A stretch of 12,876 bases of DNA from DAOUAE01 sp034433795 (lineage in GTDB: Bacteria > Chloroflexota > UBA6077 > FW602-bin22 > DAOUAE01), in the NCBI GenBank assembly GCA_034433795.1, contig DAOUAE010000003.1:1-12876 (forward strand). Direction: 5' to 3'. Below the pieces are notes generated by a model that was not told the origin of the DNA, did not search any database, and saw nothing but the letters and a program-made list of their open reading frames with translations. Numbering within the stretch: position 1 is the first letter of the stretch; every line of letters begins with the position of its first letter. Of this stretch, positions 1 to 7,712 are shown one piece after another. Position numbers and translations under genes: made by a program.

Positions 1-1498
1 TGGCCAGCTCGAAGGCCCGGGCCGCCTCGGCCGCCCGCCCCAGCCGCAGGAGCGCCATCCCCAGCCGGGCGTAGAGACGCGGATCGGAGCGCGCCTCGCC
101 GTCCAGACAGGGGTCGAGCACCGCCACCACCGCCTGGTCCTCGCCCAGGTCGTAGAGAAACTCGGCCAGCCGCAGCCGGTAGAGATCGTTCTCCGGATAG
201 GCCTGGACCAGCGCCTCCAGCCGGTCGTAGGCCTCCTGCAGCCGGCCCAGCCTCTCCAGACAGTTGACGTAGACGATCTCGGCCGCCGGCCCCGGCAGCG
301 CCAGCCCTTTCACCCGCTCCAGCATCGCCGCGGCCGCCTCCGTCCGCCCCAGAGCGGTCAACAGCTCGGCCCCCAGGAGCAGGAGCACCGGCTGCTCGGG
401 CGCAGAGCGCAGCGCCCGCTGCAGATACCGCCAGGCCCGCTCCAGATCGCCCTGCTGCTGGGCGATGACCGCCAGCCCGTGCAGCGGCCGCCAGGTGCTG
501 GCCCCGAGGTCGCTGGGAAAGGCGCAGTGCTCCGGGTCGAGGTGGAGGGCCCGCCGGTACCAGGCCTCGGCCCCGGCCAGGTCGTTCTCCTGCAGGGCCA
601 GGCCGGCCAGGACACAGCAGAGGTCGGGCGTGGGCGCCACCTGGGCGCCCTCCTCGCCCAGCGCCCGGGCCTCGTCGCGCCGGCCCACCCGCAGCAGGCA
701 CTCCACCCCCCGCACGTAGGCCACCGCCAGGTAGTCGGCCACCGGCCGCCCCTGGTACTGGGCCAGCCGGATGGCCCGGGTGAAGAGATCGGCCGCCGTG
801 GCCCAGTCGCCCAGCCCGGAGAACTGCATCCCCAGGTTGAAGTGGGCGAACGGCTCGTAGGGCGTCTGGGCCAGCGCCTGAAGCAGCAGCGGCAGGTTGC
901 GCTGGATCTTCTGCTTGCGCTGGATCTCGTCGGGGCTGTAGCCGTCGTGCTCGATGACCACCGCCGGCGCCCGGACCATCAGCAGCGGCTCGGCCCCCTC
1001 CCGGTAGAGCAGCTGCTCGTGAATGGCGCCTTTGTAGCGGACCTCGGGGTGACGGCGAAAGAAGCGCGGCAGAAAATACTGGTAGACGTCGGTCGTCCCC
1101 TCGGGCTGGCGGACCAGATTGCGAATCAGCACCCCGTAGGCCACCGGACCCGGCGGAGCGGCCGCCGCCAGCTCCCGCAGCCGGTCGGCCCCGGCGGCCA
1201 GGACCTCGTCGGCGTCCAGAAACAGGACCCAGTCGCCGGCGGCCCGCTCCAGGGCGGCGTTCTTGGCCACGGCGAAGTCGCCCGGCCAGGGGAGAGACTC
1301 CACCCGCGCCCCCCACTCCCGGGCGATCTCCGGCGTGCGGTCGGTCGAGCCGGTGTCCAGGACGACCAGCTCGTCGACGACCCCCTGGACACTGGCCAGG
1401 CAGCGGCCGATGACCGGCTCCTCATCGCGGGCGATGACACAGAGGCTGATGGTCGGCGGCCGGTCGGCCCCGACCACCGGCGCGGGCTGCTCTCTCAT
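1..1498 (-). CDS. Family 2 glycosyltransferase with C-terminal TPRs (3' end beyond the window)
   Basis: Glycosyltransferase expected to act in the cytoplasm, moving a sugar from a nucleotide donor to a protein or a growing glycan. I read 499 residues from ATG 1496-1498. Residues 16-110 are a GT-A fold: TISLCVIARDEE opens the first strand, VVLDTGSTDR (46-54) is the donor-binding turn, and FLDADE (93-98) is the metal-binding DxD. RYKGAIHEQ (154-162) is the His-Glu segment usual in GT2-TPR proteins of the SunS type. From about 215 onward it is helical repeats of the TPR kind (for example DLERAWRYLQRALRSAPEQP), continuing off the left edge, so the stop codon is not seen. An AGGAGGG ribosome site sits six bases before the ATG. 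It follows the giant glycosyltransferase gene after 68 bases. TPRs often bind the acceptor protein; a flagellin acceptor is inferred from the neighbours. Family assignment is firm, substrate unknown. Confidence 0.9.
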   Translation of the reverse strand, partial: MREQPAPVVGADRPPTISLCVIARDEEPVIGRCLASVQGVVDELVVLDTGSTDRTPEIAREWGARVESLPWPGDFAVAKNAALERAAGDWVLFLDADEVLAAGADRLRELAAAAPPGPVAYGVLIRNLVRQPEGTTDVYQYFLPRFFRRHPEVRYKGAIHEQLLYREGAEPLLMVRAPAVVIEHDGYSPDEIQRKQKIQRNLPLLLQALAQTPYEPFAHFNLGMQFSGLGDWATAADLFTRAIRLAQYQGRPVADYLAVAYVRGVECLLRVGRRDEARALGEEGAQVAPTPDLCCVLAGLALQENDLAGAEAWYRRALHLDPEHCAFPSDLGASTWRPLHGLAVIAQQQGDLERAWRYLQRALRSAPEQPVLLLLGAELLTALGRTEAAAAMLERVKGLALPGPAAEIVYVNCLERLGRLQEAYDRLEALVQAYPENDLYRLRLAEFLYDLGEDQAVVAVLDPCLDGEARSDPRLYARLGMALLRLGRAAEAARAFELA

Positions 1499-1520
1499 TG
1501 CGGTCCCTCCTCTACCCATA

Positions 1521-1547
1521 TATTCGACCGGCCGCCAGCGAACTTGA
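1521..1547 (-). promoter_or_regulatory. Possible sigma-28-type promoter before the GT2-TPR gene
   Basis: In the 68-base gap before the left glycosyltransferase the minus strand reads TCAAGTTC, eleven bases, then GTCGAATA. Against the flagellar sigma-28 pattern TAAAGTTT-N11-GCCGATAA this matches six of eight and five of eight positions at the expected spacing. The stretch just downstream, ATATAT, is the most A+T-rich spot nearby. The match is imperfect and the gene may simply be read through from upstream, so this is only a candidate. Confidence 0.25.
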
Positions 1548-1566
1548 GCACGACCCGTCAGCCCCC

Positions 1567-4500
1567 TCAGGCCAGGCGGGCGGCCAGGGTCTGCACCCGC
1601 GGGTCGTCCGGGGCCAGGGCCCGGGCCCGCTCCAACGCCCGCCGGGCCACCGGCTCCTGGCCCTGCTCGACCGCCAGCCCGGCCCGGTTGAGCCAGGCCC
1701 CCAGGTGCTGGGGGTCACAGGCCAGCGCCCGCTCGAAGGCCGCGGCCGCCTCCGCCAACCGGCCGGCCCGCCAGAGAGCCACCCCCAGCCCATTGTGGAA
1801 GTCGGCGACCTCGGGAGCATCGGCCACCGCCTGCTCGAAGGCCTGGAGCGCCGCCTCCAGCCGCCCCCGCTCCAGGGCGACGCAGCCCAGAAGATACTGG
1901 GCCGCCACCAGGTAGGGGTTGAGATCGAGCGCCCGCTCCAGCGCCCGTTCGGCCGCCTCAAGGTCTCCGGCCTGAAGCAGCGCCTGCCCCTCGGCGAAGA
2001 GACGGACGGCCGGATCGGTCGGCGAGAGATCGGGTCCCCCGCTCCAGACCGGCGCCCCGTTCGGCTGGCCGGTCGCCGTCTCACCAGGCGCCGGCGTCGC
2101 GGCGGCCACCCGTCCGAGCGCGAGCAGGCGGTGGAGAGCCCGGGCGGCGGCCACCTCCCAGGTCAGCCGGGTGCGGATAATATGGCTGGCGGCCAGCCCC
2201 CGCCGGCTGGCCGCCGCCGGGTCCTCGTAGACAGCCCGCAGCCGCTCGACCAGAGCCTCCCGATCCGGCTCCAGCACCCAGGCCGGCCCGACCGTCGGCC
2301 ACTCCAGCTGAATCTCCCGGCGAGTGGCCGGCAGCCAGTCGGTCAGCCCCTCAGGACAGAAGTCGTCGCAGGCCCCGCCACGGGTGACGATGACCGGCCG
2401 CCCGCAGGCCAGGGCCTCGGCCACCGGCAGGGCGAACCCCTCGCCCCGGTAGGGGTGGACCAGACAGGTGGCGGCGGTGTAGAGACGGGGGAGATCGGCC
2501 TCGGCCATGGTGCCGGTGAGGTAGACGATCTCCGGAGCGCTGGGGTCGGCCTGGAGACGCCGGATCTCGGCGCCCAGCCCCTGGCCCCGGTAGAACGAGT
2601 CCTGACCGAAGTCTTTGATAATCAAACAGACGTCGTCGTCGCGCCGGAAGGCCCGGCAGTAGGCCTGGAGGAGCAGATCCACCCCCTTGCGCCAGAGGGT
2701 CCCCCCGACGAAGAGAAACCGCACGCTCTTGCGGGTGGGCAGCGCCAGCGGCGGAACATCCGGATGGAACCGGGCCGGGTCGACGCCGTTGGGAATGACC
2801 CAGACCTTCTCGGCCGGCACCCCGCTCTCCAGATAGCACCGCCGGACGTAGCTGCTCGGCACCCAGACCTCGGTCACCCGTTCGGCGAGCGGCCCCAGCC
2901 AGTGGCGGGGCAGCCGGCCGAACTCCCAGGGCTGGATGAGAACCAGCGGCCCGGGCGCTGGACTGAAGTCGGGCGGCCAGCGGTGGCGGATGGTCACGAC
3001 CGGGCCGGCCAGGTCACGGTCCAGAGCCATCCGCAGGGCCGCCCAGCGGGGATCGTCGGCCCATTCCCCGGCCGGCCGGGTCGGGGCCTCGACGCGAAGC
3101 GTCACCCGCCCGGTCCGGAGCAGCGCCCGGGCCAGCTCGCGGTTGACCAGGGCCAGGCTGTGGGCCACGAAGAACTCGCCCTGCCAGCAGACGGCCACGG
3201 CCGGGGCCTCGCGGCGGTCCTCGCTGGCGCCCTCAGGGGGCGCCGGCTGGCCCGGCGTGGTCGCCACCGCCGCCACTTCCTGCGGGGCCGGCCGCCCGTC
3301 GGAGCGCGGACCACCCCCGACCACCCAGCGCCGGGGTCGGGCGCGATCGGCCGCCTCGGCCACCCGCTCGCGCAGGATCGCGCCCACGGCCGCCGGGCTG
3401 AAGCGGGCGGCGATCTCGGCCCGGGCCCGTTCGCCCCGCTGCCGGGCGGCCTCGGGGTCGGCCACCACCCGGCGCAGTGTCTCGACCAGCTGCTCGCGGT
3501 CGGGCTCGGCCCAGCGCTGGCCACGGTAGGTGGGAAGCACCGTGAGCGCCGCCTCCGGCACCGGCACCAGGCGGTAGTCCAGAAGGTAACTGTTCTCGGG
3601 GGTCATGAAGGCCCGGTGGCCGCCCCAGCCGGTGGCGATGGTGGGGAGGCCGCTGGCCATGGCCTCCATCAGCGGCCGGCCCCAGCCCTCGCCACGGGTC
3701 GGCAGGACAAAGGCCTGGACCGCCCGGTAGAGACGGGGGAGATCGCTCTCGGCCAGGACGCCGTCCCAGAGGAAGATCGGGGCCAGCGGCCGGTCGCCGA
3801 ACGTGGCCCGGAGCAGCCGGTCGATCTCGGCCCGGATCTGGGCGGTGGTCTGGCCGCCCGAGGCGAAGACTTTGAGGACCAGGGCCACATCGTCGTCGGG
3901 GTGGAAGGCCTGGCCCCAGGCCCGCAGCAGCACGTCCCAGCCCTTGCGCGGCGACCAGTCGAAGATCGAGAGGAACACGAACCGCCGGCCGGTCTGGAGC
4001 GGCCAGGGAGCGACGTGCGGCCCGTAGCGCTCGACCTCCAGGCAGCCGGGGAGAATCCGCAGCCGCTCGGCCGGGAGACCGGCCTGCTGGAAGGTCTCGC
4101 GGTTGAAATCGCTCGGCACCCAGAGGAGGTCCACCCGCTGGCTGGCGGCGACCCACTCCGGGGGCAGGCCGTCGGTCTCGAACATGGTGCGGCCGATGGT
4201 CACCAGCGCCTGGGGGTCGGGCTGGAAGAGCGGCGGAAAGGTGTGCCAGACGCGGAGGTAGGGCCGGTCCGGCGGGAGAGTTCGCGCCAGGAGCGCCTGG
4301 AGGTGGGCCCGCTCGTCGGGAGCGAGGCCGGCGTCGCGGGCGCTCCAGCGCTGCTCGACCAGGGCGAGATCGAGGCCGGCCGCCTGGGCGGCCCGGACGA
4401 AGGCCCGCAGTTCGCTGGCGTAGCCGGCGGCGTCGAAGACCGGCCCGGTCCAGCAGAGGGCCGGGAGGGTGTCGCCCGCGCCCGGCGAAGCGGCGGGCGC

Positions 4501-5481
4501 GTCCGCCGGGGCCGTGACGATGGCGCCGGGCTTCGCCACCGGAGCGGTCGGCGCCGGCCGGGGTTCGGGCGTCTGGACCCACCACCTCTGGACGCGGTCG
4601 GCCAGCCGGGCCTGGGCGGCGGCCTTGAGGGCGGCCAGGTCGTGCAGATAGCGGGCGATGGTCGCCTGGTCGGCGCCGAACTCCCACTGGAGGTCGGGCC
4701 GGAAGGCCTGGGCCAGCCGCTCCCAGCGGTCCTCGGCCAGGACCAGCGGGGGCTCGTGCTCGAGCAGCCACTTGCGCCAGATGGCCAGCCGGCCACGGGC
4801 GAAGCGGCCGCGCAGGGCCTCGGTGGCGCTCTGGGGGTGGACGCGCACCGCCACCAGCGGCTCGGCCAGGAAGGCGGTCTGGGTGTGGTAGCAGTAGCGG
4901 AGCAGCAGGTCCCAGTCGCTCCCGGCCAGAAGATCGGGGTGCTCGTCGAAGCCGCCGTAGCGCTCGTAGAGGGTGCGGCGGAAGACCACCGCCTGGAGCA
5001 TGATGTAGCTGGCCACCAGAAGGTCCCAGAACTCGGGCCGGCCGCCGATATAGGAGTGGGGGAGGAGTCCCGGCCACCAGCAGACCCCCAGGTCGCGGCC
5101 GGTGGCGTCGATCCGCCGCCAGAGCGAGTAGACCAGCCCGATGTCGGGGTGGGCGTCGAGGAGCGCCACCTTCCGCTCGAAGTTGCCCGGCAGGACCAGG
5201 TCGTCGTCGCCCAGGAAGCACAGGTACTCGCCCCGGGCCGCCGCGAGCGCCCGGTTGTGGTTGGCGATCTGGCCGACGGGCTCGGCGTGGCGCACCACCC
5301 GCAGCCGCCGGTCGCGGACGGCCCGGTCGGCCAGGAGAGCCGGGGTCTCGTCGGCCGAGGCGTTGTCGACCACCACGATCTCGCAGTCGACGGTGACGGT
5401 GGTCAGGCTCTCCAGACAGCGGGCCAGGTAGGCGGCCCGGTTGCGGGTCGGGATGAGGATGCTCAGGCGGGGGCGGTCCAC
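1567..5481 (-). CDS. Giant multidomain glycosyltransferase: GT2 + GT4 + GT4 + TPR
   Basis: A 1304-residue cytoplasmic protein with three glycosyltransferase modules, likely building an oligosaccharide or decorating a protein at several steps. Residues 1-240 are GT2: LSILIPTRNR at 6-15, VVVDNAS at 36-42, the DxD as GDDD at 91-94, and GSDWD at 187-191. A Pro/Ala-rich linker spans about 305-338. Residues 341-712 are a GT4 module with the RKG loop at 512-514 and the E-x7-E pair E598/E606 in RGEGWGRPLMEAMASG. Residues 761-1115 are a second GT4 with RKG at 931-933 and E1014/E1022 in RGEGFALPVAEALACG. Four 34-residue TPRs fill 1161-1296. The start is GTG (5479-5481) with GGAGGT five bases upstream, and it overlaps the upstream methyltransferase gene by 19 bases. 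All key residues of the three modules look intact. Donor and acceptor cannot be read from sequence; flagellin is suggested by context. Confidence 0.93.
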   Translation of the reverse strand: MDRPRLSILIPTRNRAAYLARCLESLTTVTVDCEIVVVDNASADETPALLADRAVRDRRLRVVRHAEPVGQIANHNRALAAARGEYLCFLGDDDLVLPGNFERKVALLDAHPDIGLVYSLWRRIDATGRDLGVCWWPGLLPHSYIGGRPEFWDLLVASYIMLQAVVFRRTLYERYGGFDEHPDLLAGSDWDLLLRYCYHTQTAFLAEPLVAVRVHPQSATEALRGRFARGRLAIWRKWLLEHEPPLVLAEDRWERLAQAFRPDLQWEFGADQATIARYLHDLAALKAAAQARLADRVQRWWVQTPEPRPAPTAPVAKPGAIVTAPADAPAASPGAGDTLPALCWTGPVFDAAGYASELRAFVRAAQAAGLDLALVEQRWSARDAGLAPDERAHLQALLARTLPPDRPYLRVWHTFPPLFQPDPQALVTIGRTMFETDGLPPEWVAASQRVDLLWVPSDFNRETFQQAGLPAERLRILPGCLEVERYGPHVAPWPLQTGRRFVFLSIFDWSPRKGWDVLLRAWGQAFHPDDDVALVLKVFASGGQTTAQIRAEIDRLLRATFGDRPLAPIFLWDGVLAESDLPRLYRAVQAFVLPTRGEGWGRPLMEAMASGLPTIATGWGGHRAFMTPENSYLLDYRLVPVPEAALTVLPTYRGQRWAEPDREQLVETLRRVVADPEAARQRGERARAEIAARFSPAAVGAILRERVAEAADRARPRRWVVGGGPRSDGRPAPQEVAAVATTPGQPAPPEGASEDRREAPAVAVCWQGEFFVAHSLALVNRELARALLRTGRVTLRVEAPTRPAGEWADDPRWAALRMALDRDLAGPVVTIRHRWPPDFSPAPGPLVLIQPWEFGRLPRHWLGPLAERVTEVWVPSSYVRRCYLESGVPAEKVWVIPNGVDPARFHPDVPPLALPTRKSVRFLFVGGTLWRKGVDLLLQAYCRAFRRDDDVCLIIKDFGQDSFYRGQGLGAEIRRLQADPSAPEIVYLTGTMAEADLPRLYTAATCLVHPYRGEGFALPVAEALACGRPVIVTRGGACDDFCPEGLTDWLPATRREIQLEWPTVGPAWVLEPDREALVERLRAVYEDPAAASRRGLAASHIIRTRLTWEVAAARALHRLLALGRVAAATPAPGETATGQPNGAPVWSGGPDLSPTDPAVRLFAEGQALLQAGDLEAAERALERALDLNPYLVAAQYLLGCVALERGRLEAALQAFEQAVADAPEVADFHNGLGVALWRAGRLAEAAAAFERALACDPQHLGAWLNRAGLAVEQGQEPVARRALERARALAPDDPRVQTLAARLA

Positions 5482-6284
5482 GGGGCACCTCCAGGGGGCT
5501 CGGCCGACAGTTCCTCGGGGGTACGCCGGCGCAGGAACCCGCCGGGACAGTAGGTCACCCGCAGCCGGTTGTAGTAGGGGTCGACGACGAACTCGGGATG
5601 GACGGCCAGGAAGTCGCGGACAGCCGCCGCCGGCGAGTCCTCGGCCCAGTGGGGCGCTCCGTTGGGCGCCCCGGTCAGGACCTCCATCACCCCGTCGAAG
5701 ACGATGAGGTAACTGCCCGGGCTGACCAGCGGCGCGTACAGGTCGAGCTCCCGGCGGACGTGGGCCCGGCTATGGTTGGAGTCGAGGGCCACCAGCACCC
5801 GCTCGCCCGGCCGGAGGAGCGCCTGCACCCGTTCGACCACCGCCGGGTCGGTCGAACTGCCCTCGATGAGCGTCAGGCGTCGGCTCAGGGGATGGGCCAG
5901 GATGGCCAGCCGGTTGTAGCGGCGGATCTCGATGTCGATGGAGATAACCCGCCCCCGGCCCAGGAGCTCCAGCAGCGAGGCGTAGAAGATGGCGCTGCCG
6001 CCATGGGCGGTGCCGGTCTCGATGATGACCTCCGGCCGGACCCGCCAGATCACCTCCTGGAGCATGACCATGTCCTCGGGCAGCTGGATGATCGGGATCC
6101 CGAGCCAGGTGACCTCGTAGGAGAACTTCTGCTGCCAGTTGGCCCGGGTCCACAGATCGGCCAGGAGAGCGAAGCCCTCCGGGGTGTAGATATCCACCGG
6201 CCGCAGCCCCTCCGGCCCCGGCAGGTAGATGGTCCGGGGCCGGTCCGGGCCCACCACCAGTCCGTCGCGCTCAGGTCGCTCCAT
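5463..6284 (-). CDS. CmcI/rhamnosyl-O-methyltransferase-family SAM methyltransferase
   Basis: A 273-residue class I methyltransferase of the family known as cephalosporin hydroxylase (CmcI) or rhamnosyl O-methyltransferase, whose glycolipid members add methyl groups to sugar hydroxyls. The N-terminal stretch YTPEGFALLADLW (33-45) and WLGIPIIQLPEDM (60-72) is the family's lead-in. IIETGTAHGGS (87-97) is the SAM-binding glycine loop, SIDIE (115-119) the acidic strand that follows, and DSNHSRAHV (168-176) the family His/Asp segment. There is no signal peptide or membrane segment. ATG 6282-6284 follows a GGGGAGAG site and overlaps the upstream SDR gene by 14 bases, while its 3' end overlaps the giant glycosyltransferase by 19, so all three are probably translationally coupled. 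The likely job is O-methylation of the deoxysugar before or after transfer. Family placement is good; the sugar and position methylated are inference. Confidence 0.85.
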   Translation of the reverse strand: MERPERDGLVVGPDRPRTIYLPGPEGLRPVDIYTPEGFALLADLWTRANWQQKFSYEVTWLGIPIIQLPEDMVMLQEVIWRVRPEVIIETGTAHGGSAIFYASLLELLGRGRVISIDIEIRRYNRLAILAHPLSRRLTLIEGSSTDPAVVERVQALLRPGERVLVALDSNHSRAHVRRELDLYAPLVSPGSYLIVFDGVMEVLTGAPNGAPHWAEDSPAAAVRDFLAVHPEFVVDPYYNRLRVTYCPGGFLRRRTPEELSAEPPGGAPWTAPA

Positions 6285-7224
6285 CGCTCTCTCCCCTGCC
6301 CCCGACCGGGAGCGGTCGCTGGAGCCGCTCGGTCCACCAGGCGACCGTCTGGCGCAATCCTTCGACCAGACTGTAGCACGGTCGCCAGCCGGTGGTGCGC
6401 AGCCGGCTCACGTCGGCCCACATGGACGGCGGCTCGTCGGGTGGATCGGGCTGGGCCCCAAAATGCAAAAGCGGGCCCCGGCCGGTGAGCTGGCCGATGG
6501 TCTCGGCCAGCTGGCGGACGGTCACCGGCTGGCCGGAGCCGATGTTGACCGGGCCGGTGAGGGAGCTCTCAGCCACCGCCCACAGAGCCGCGGCCGCATC
6601 GGCCACGTGCAGGAAGTCGCGGGCCCGCTCGCCCCGCCCCAGCGCCACCGGCTGGCCGGTCACGAGACCGGTGACGATCTGCGGCACCAGCCGGCGGGGG
6701 TCCTCCTGGGGACCGTAGAGCCAGAAGAGACGGGCCCAGGCCACCTGGATCCCCGTCTGAGCGCCCCAGCGCTGCAGCACACCGGCCAGCGCCGCCTTGC
6801 AGACGGCGTAGAGACACCCCGGCGCCGGAGGGCGATCCTCGCGCAGCCAGCCGCCGGCCCCATACTCCAGGCCGGTGCCCACCCCGACCAGCCGCCGGCA
6901 GCCCACCCGGACCAGCTCTTCGGCCAGGATCAGGCTGGCCTGCAGACAGGTCAGATTCTCCGACGCCGTGCGGTAGCGGCCCGGCGTGGTGACCCAGGCC
7001 AGATGGAGACAGACCGTCGGGCGGACCCACTCCAGCCAGGCCTGGAGCGCCGGACGGTCGGCCAGGTCCACCGGGGCCAGCGACAGCCCCGGCAGGAGGT
7101 CGGCCAGCCGCCACAGGTCGCTCTGCGGACGGACCAGGGCCCAGACCGGCCGGCCCTGGGCCCGCAGGTGACGGACCAGGTGGGCCCCGAGGAAGCCGGC
7201 CGCCCCGGTCACCAGAATCCTCAC
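6271..7224 (-). CDS. Extended SDR NAD-dependent epimerase/4-ketoreductase for a nucleotide sugar
   Basis: A 317-residue extended short-chain dehydrogenase. RILVTGAAGFLG (2-13) is the Rossmann start with the GxxGxxG NAD(P) loop. The catalytic set is visible as T117 in GVGTGLEYG, Y139 and K143 in YAVCK. RDFLHVADAA and NIGSGQPVTVRQLAE are the usual substrate-domain segments of sugar epimerases and reductases. The start is GTG 7222-7224, sharing GTGA with the stop of the RmlC-like gene, and the protein begins directly at the first beta strand, which supports that start. In this cluster a 4-keto reductase is needed to finish the CDP-6-deoxyhexose after C-methylation and epimerisation, and this is the only candidate. 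It could instead be a 4-epimerase. Family is certain, reaction inferred from pathway position. Confidence 0.9.
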   Translation of the reverse strand: MRILVTGAAGFLGAHLVRHLRAQGRPVWALVRPQSDLWRLADLLPGLSLAPVDLADRPALQAWLEWVRPTVCLHLAWVTTPGRYRTASENLTCLQASLILAEELVRVGCRRLVGVGTGLEYGAGGWLREDRPPAPGCLYAVCKAALAGVLQRWGAQTGIQVAWARLFWLYGPQEDPRRLVPQIVTGLVTGQPVALGRGERARDFLHVADAAAALWAVAESSLTGPVNIGSGQPVTVRQLAETIGQLTGRGPLLHFGAQPDPPDEPPSMWADVSRLRTTGWRPCYSLVEGLRQTVAWWTERLQRPLPVGGRGESDGAT

Positions 7225-7712
7225 CGGTGCCTCACCCCCCAGTCGTAGGGGATGTGGTTCTGGAAGGGGTCCAGACGGGTCGTCCGGCGCGGATCGTGCG
7301 GATGGGTGCAGCAGTTGGCGACGATGGCGTAGGGGGCGCTCAGCCCCTTGAACCCGTTCCAGACCTCGGGCGGGATGACCACCAGATAGTAGCTGTCCGG
7401 CCCCAGGTAGACCTCCATCAGCCCACCATAGGTCGGCGAGCCGGGCCGCTCGTCGTAGAGGACGAGTTTAATGCGCCCGAAAATGCAGGCGTAGTTCAGG
7501 GTCATCTCGCGGTGGCGGTGCCAGCCCTTGACCACCCCGGGGTAGACGGTCGAGAAGTAGATCTCGCCGAACTGCTGAAAGTGCGGATCGGTGGCGCGCA
7601 GCATATGGTAGATCGTCCCCCGCTCGTCGGGGATGCGCCGGAGCGGCACCACCTGGACCCCGGCGATGGGCCCCGGGCCGGCCAGGACCTCCACCCCATC
7701 GGGCAGGCTCAT
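7221..7712 (-). CDS. RmlC-like cupin, sugar 3- and/or 5-epimerase family (dTDP-4-dehydrorhamnose 3,5-epimerase-like)
   Basis: A 163-residue cupin related to RmlC, which epimerises C3 and C5 of 4-keto-6-deoxy nucleotide sugars. Seen here: IPDERGTIYHML (27-38), the barrel strand around FSTVYPGVVKGWHRHREMT (53-71) carrying the probable base H65, IFGRIKLVLYD (77-87), and IPPEVWNGFKG (113-123). The downstream D148 could pair with the His as in RmlC. The usual RmlC Tyr-Tyr segment that holds the catalytic acid appears replaced by NCCTHPHDP (133-141), so full 3,5-epimerase activity is doubtful; a single epimerisation or a changed acid is possible. ATG 7710-7712 shares ATGA with the stop of the C-methyltransferase gene and has GAGGTG eight bases upstream. 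The position between a C-methyltransferase and a reductase fits action on a CDP-4-keto sugar. Confidence 0.85.
   Translation of the reverse strand: MSLPDGVEVLAGPGPIAGVQVVPLRRIPDERGTIYHMLRATDPHFQQFGEIYFSTVYPGVVKGWHRHREMTLNYACIFGRIKLVLYDERPGSPTYGGLMEVYLGPDSYYLVVIPPEVWNGFKGLSAPYAIVANCCTHPHDPRRTTRLDPFQNHIPYDWGVRHR

Noticed and set aside
479..1915. A 478-codon plus-strand open frame
   Set aside because: It is antisense to the clear GT2-TPR protein and crosses the intergenic gap into the next gene; its composition is low-complexity and it shows no family motif.
3233..5488. A 751-codon minus-strand frame overlapping the giant glycosyltransferase
   Set aside because: It is a shifted frame of the same DNA with Pro/Arg/Gly-rich sequence; the other frame carries all glycosyltransferase motifs.
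1498..5553. A 1351-codon open frame on the plus strand
   Set aside because: It lies exactly opposite the giant glycosyltransferase, is very rich in Gly, Pro, Arg and Gln without recognisable domains, and is explained by the high G+C codon use of the real gene.
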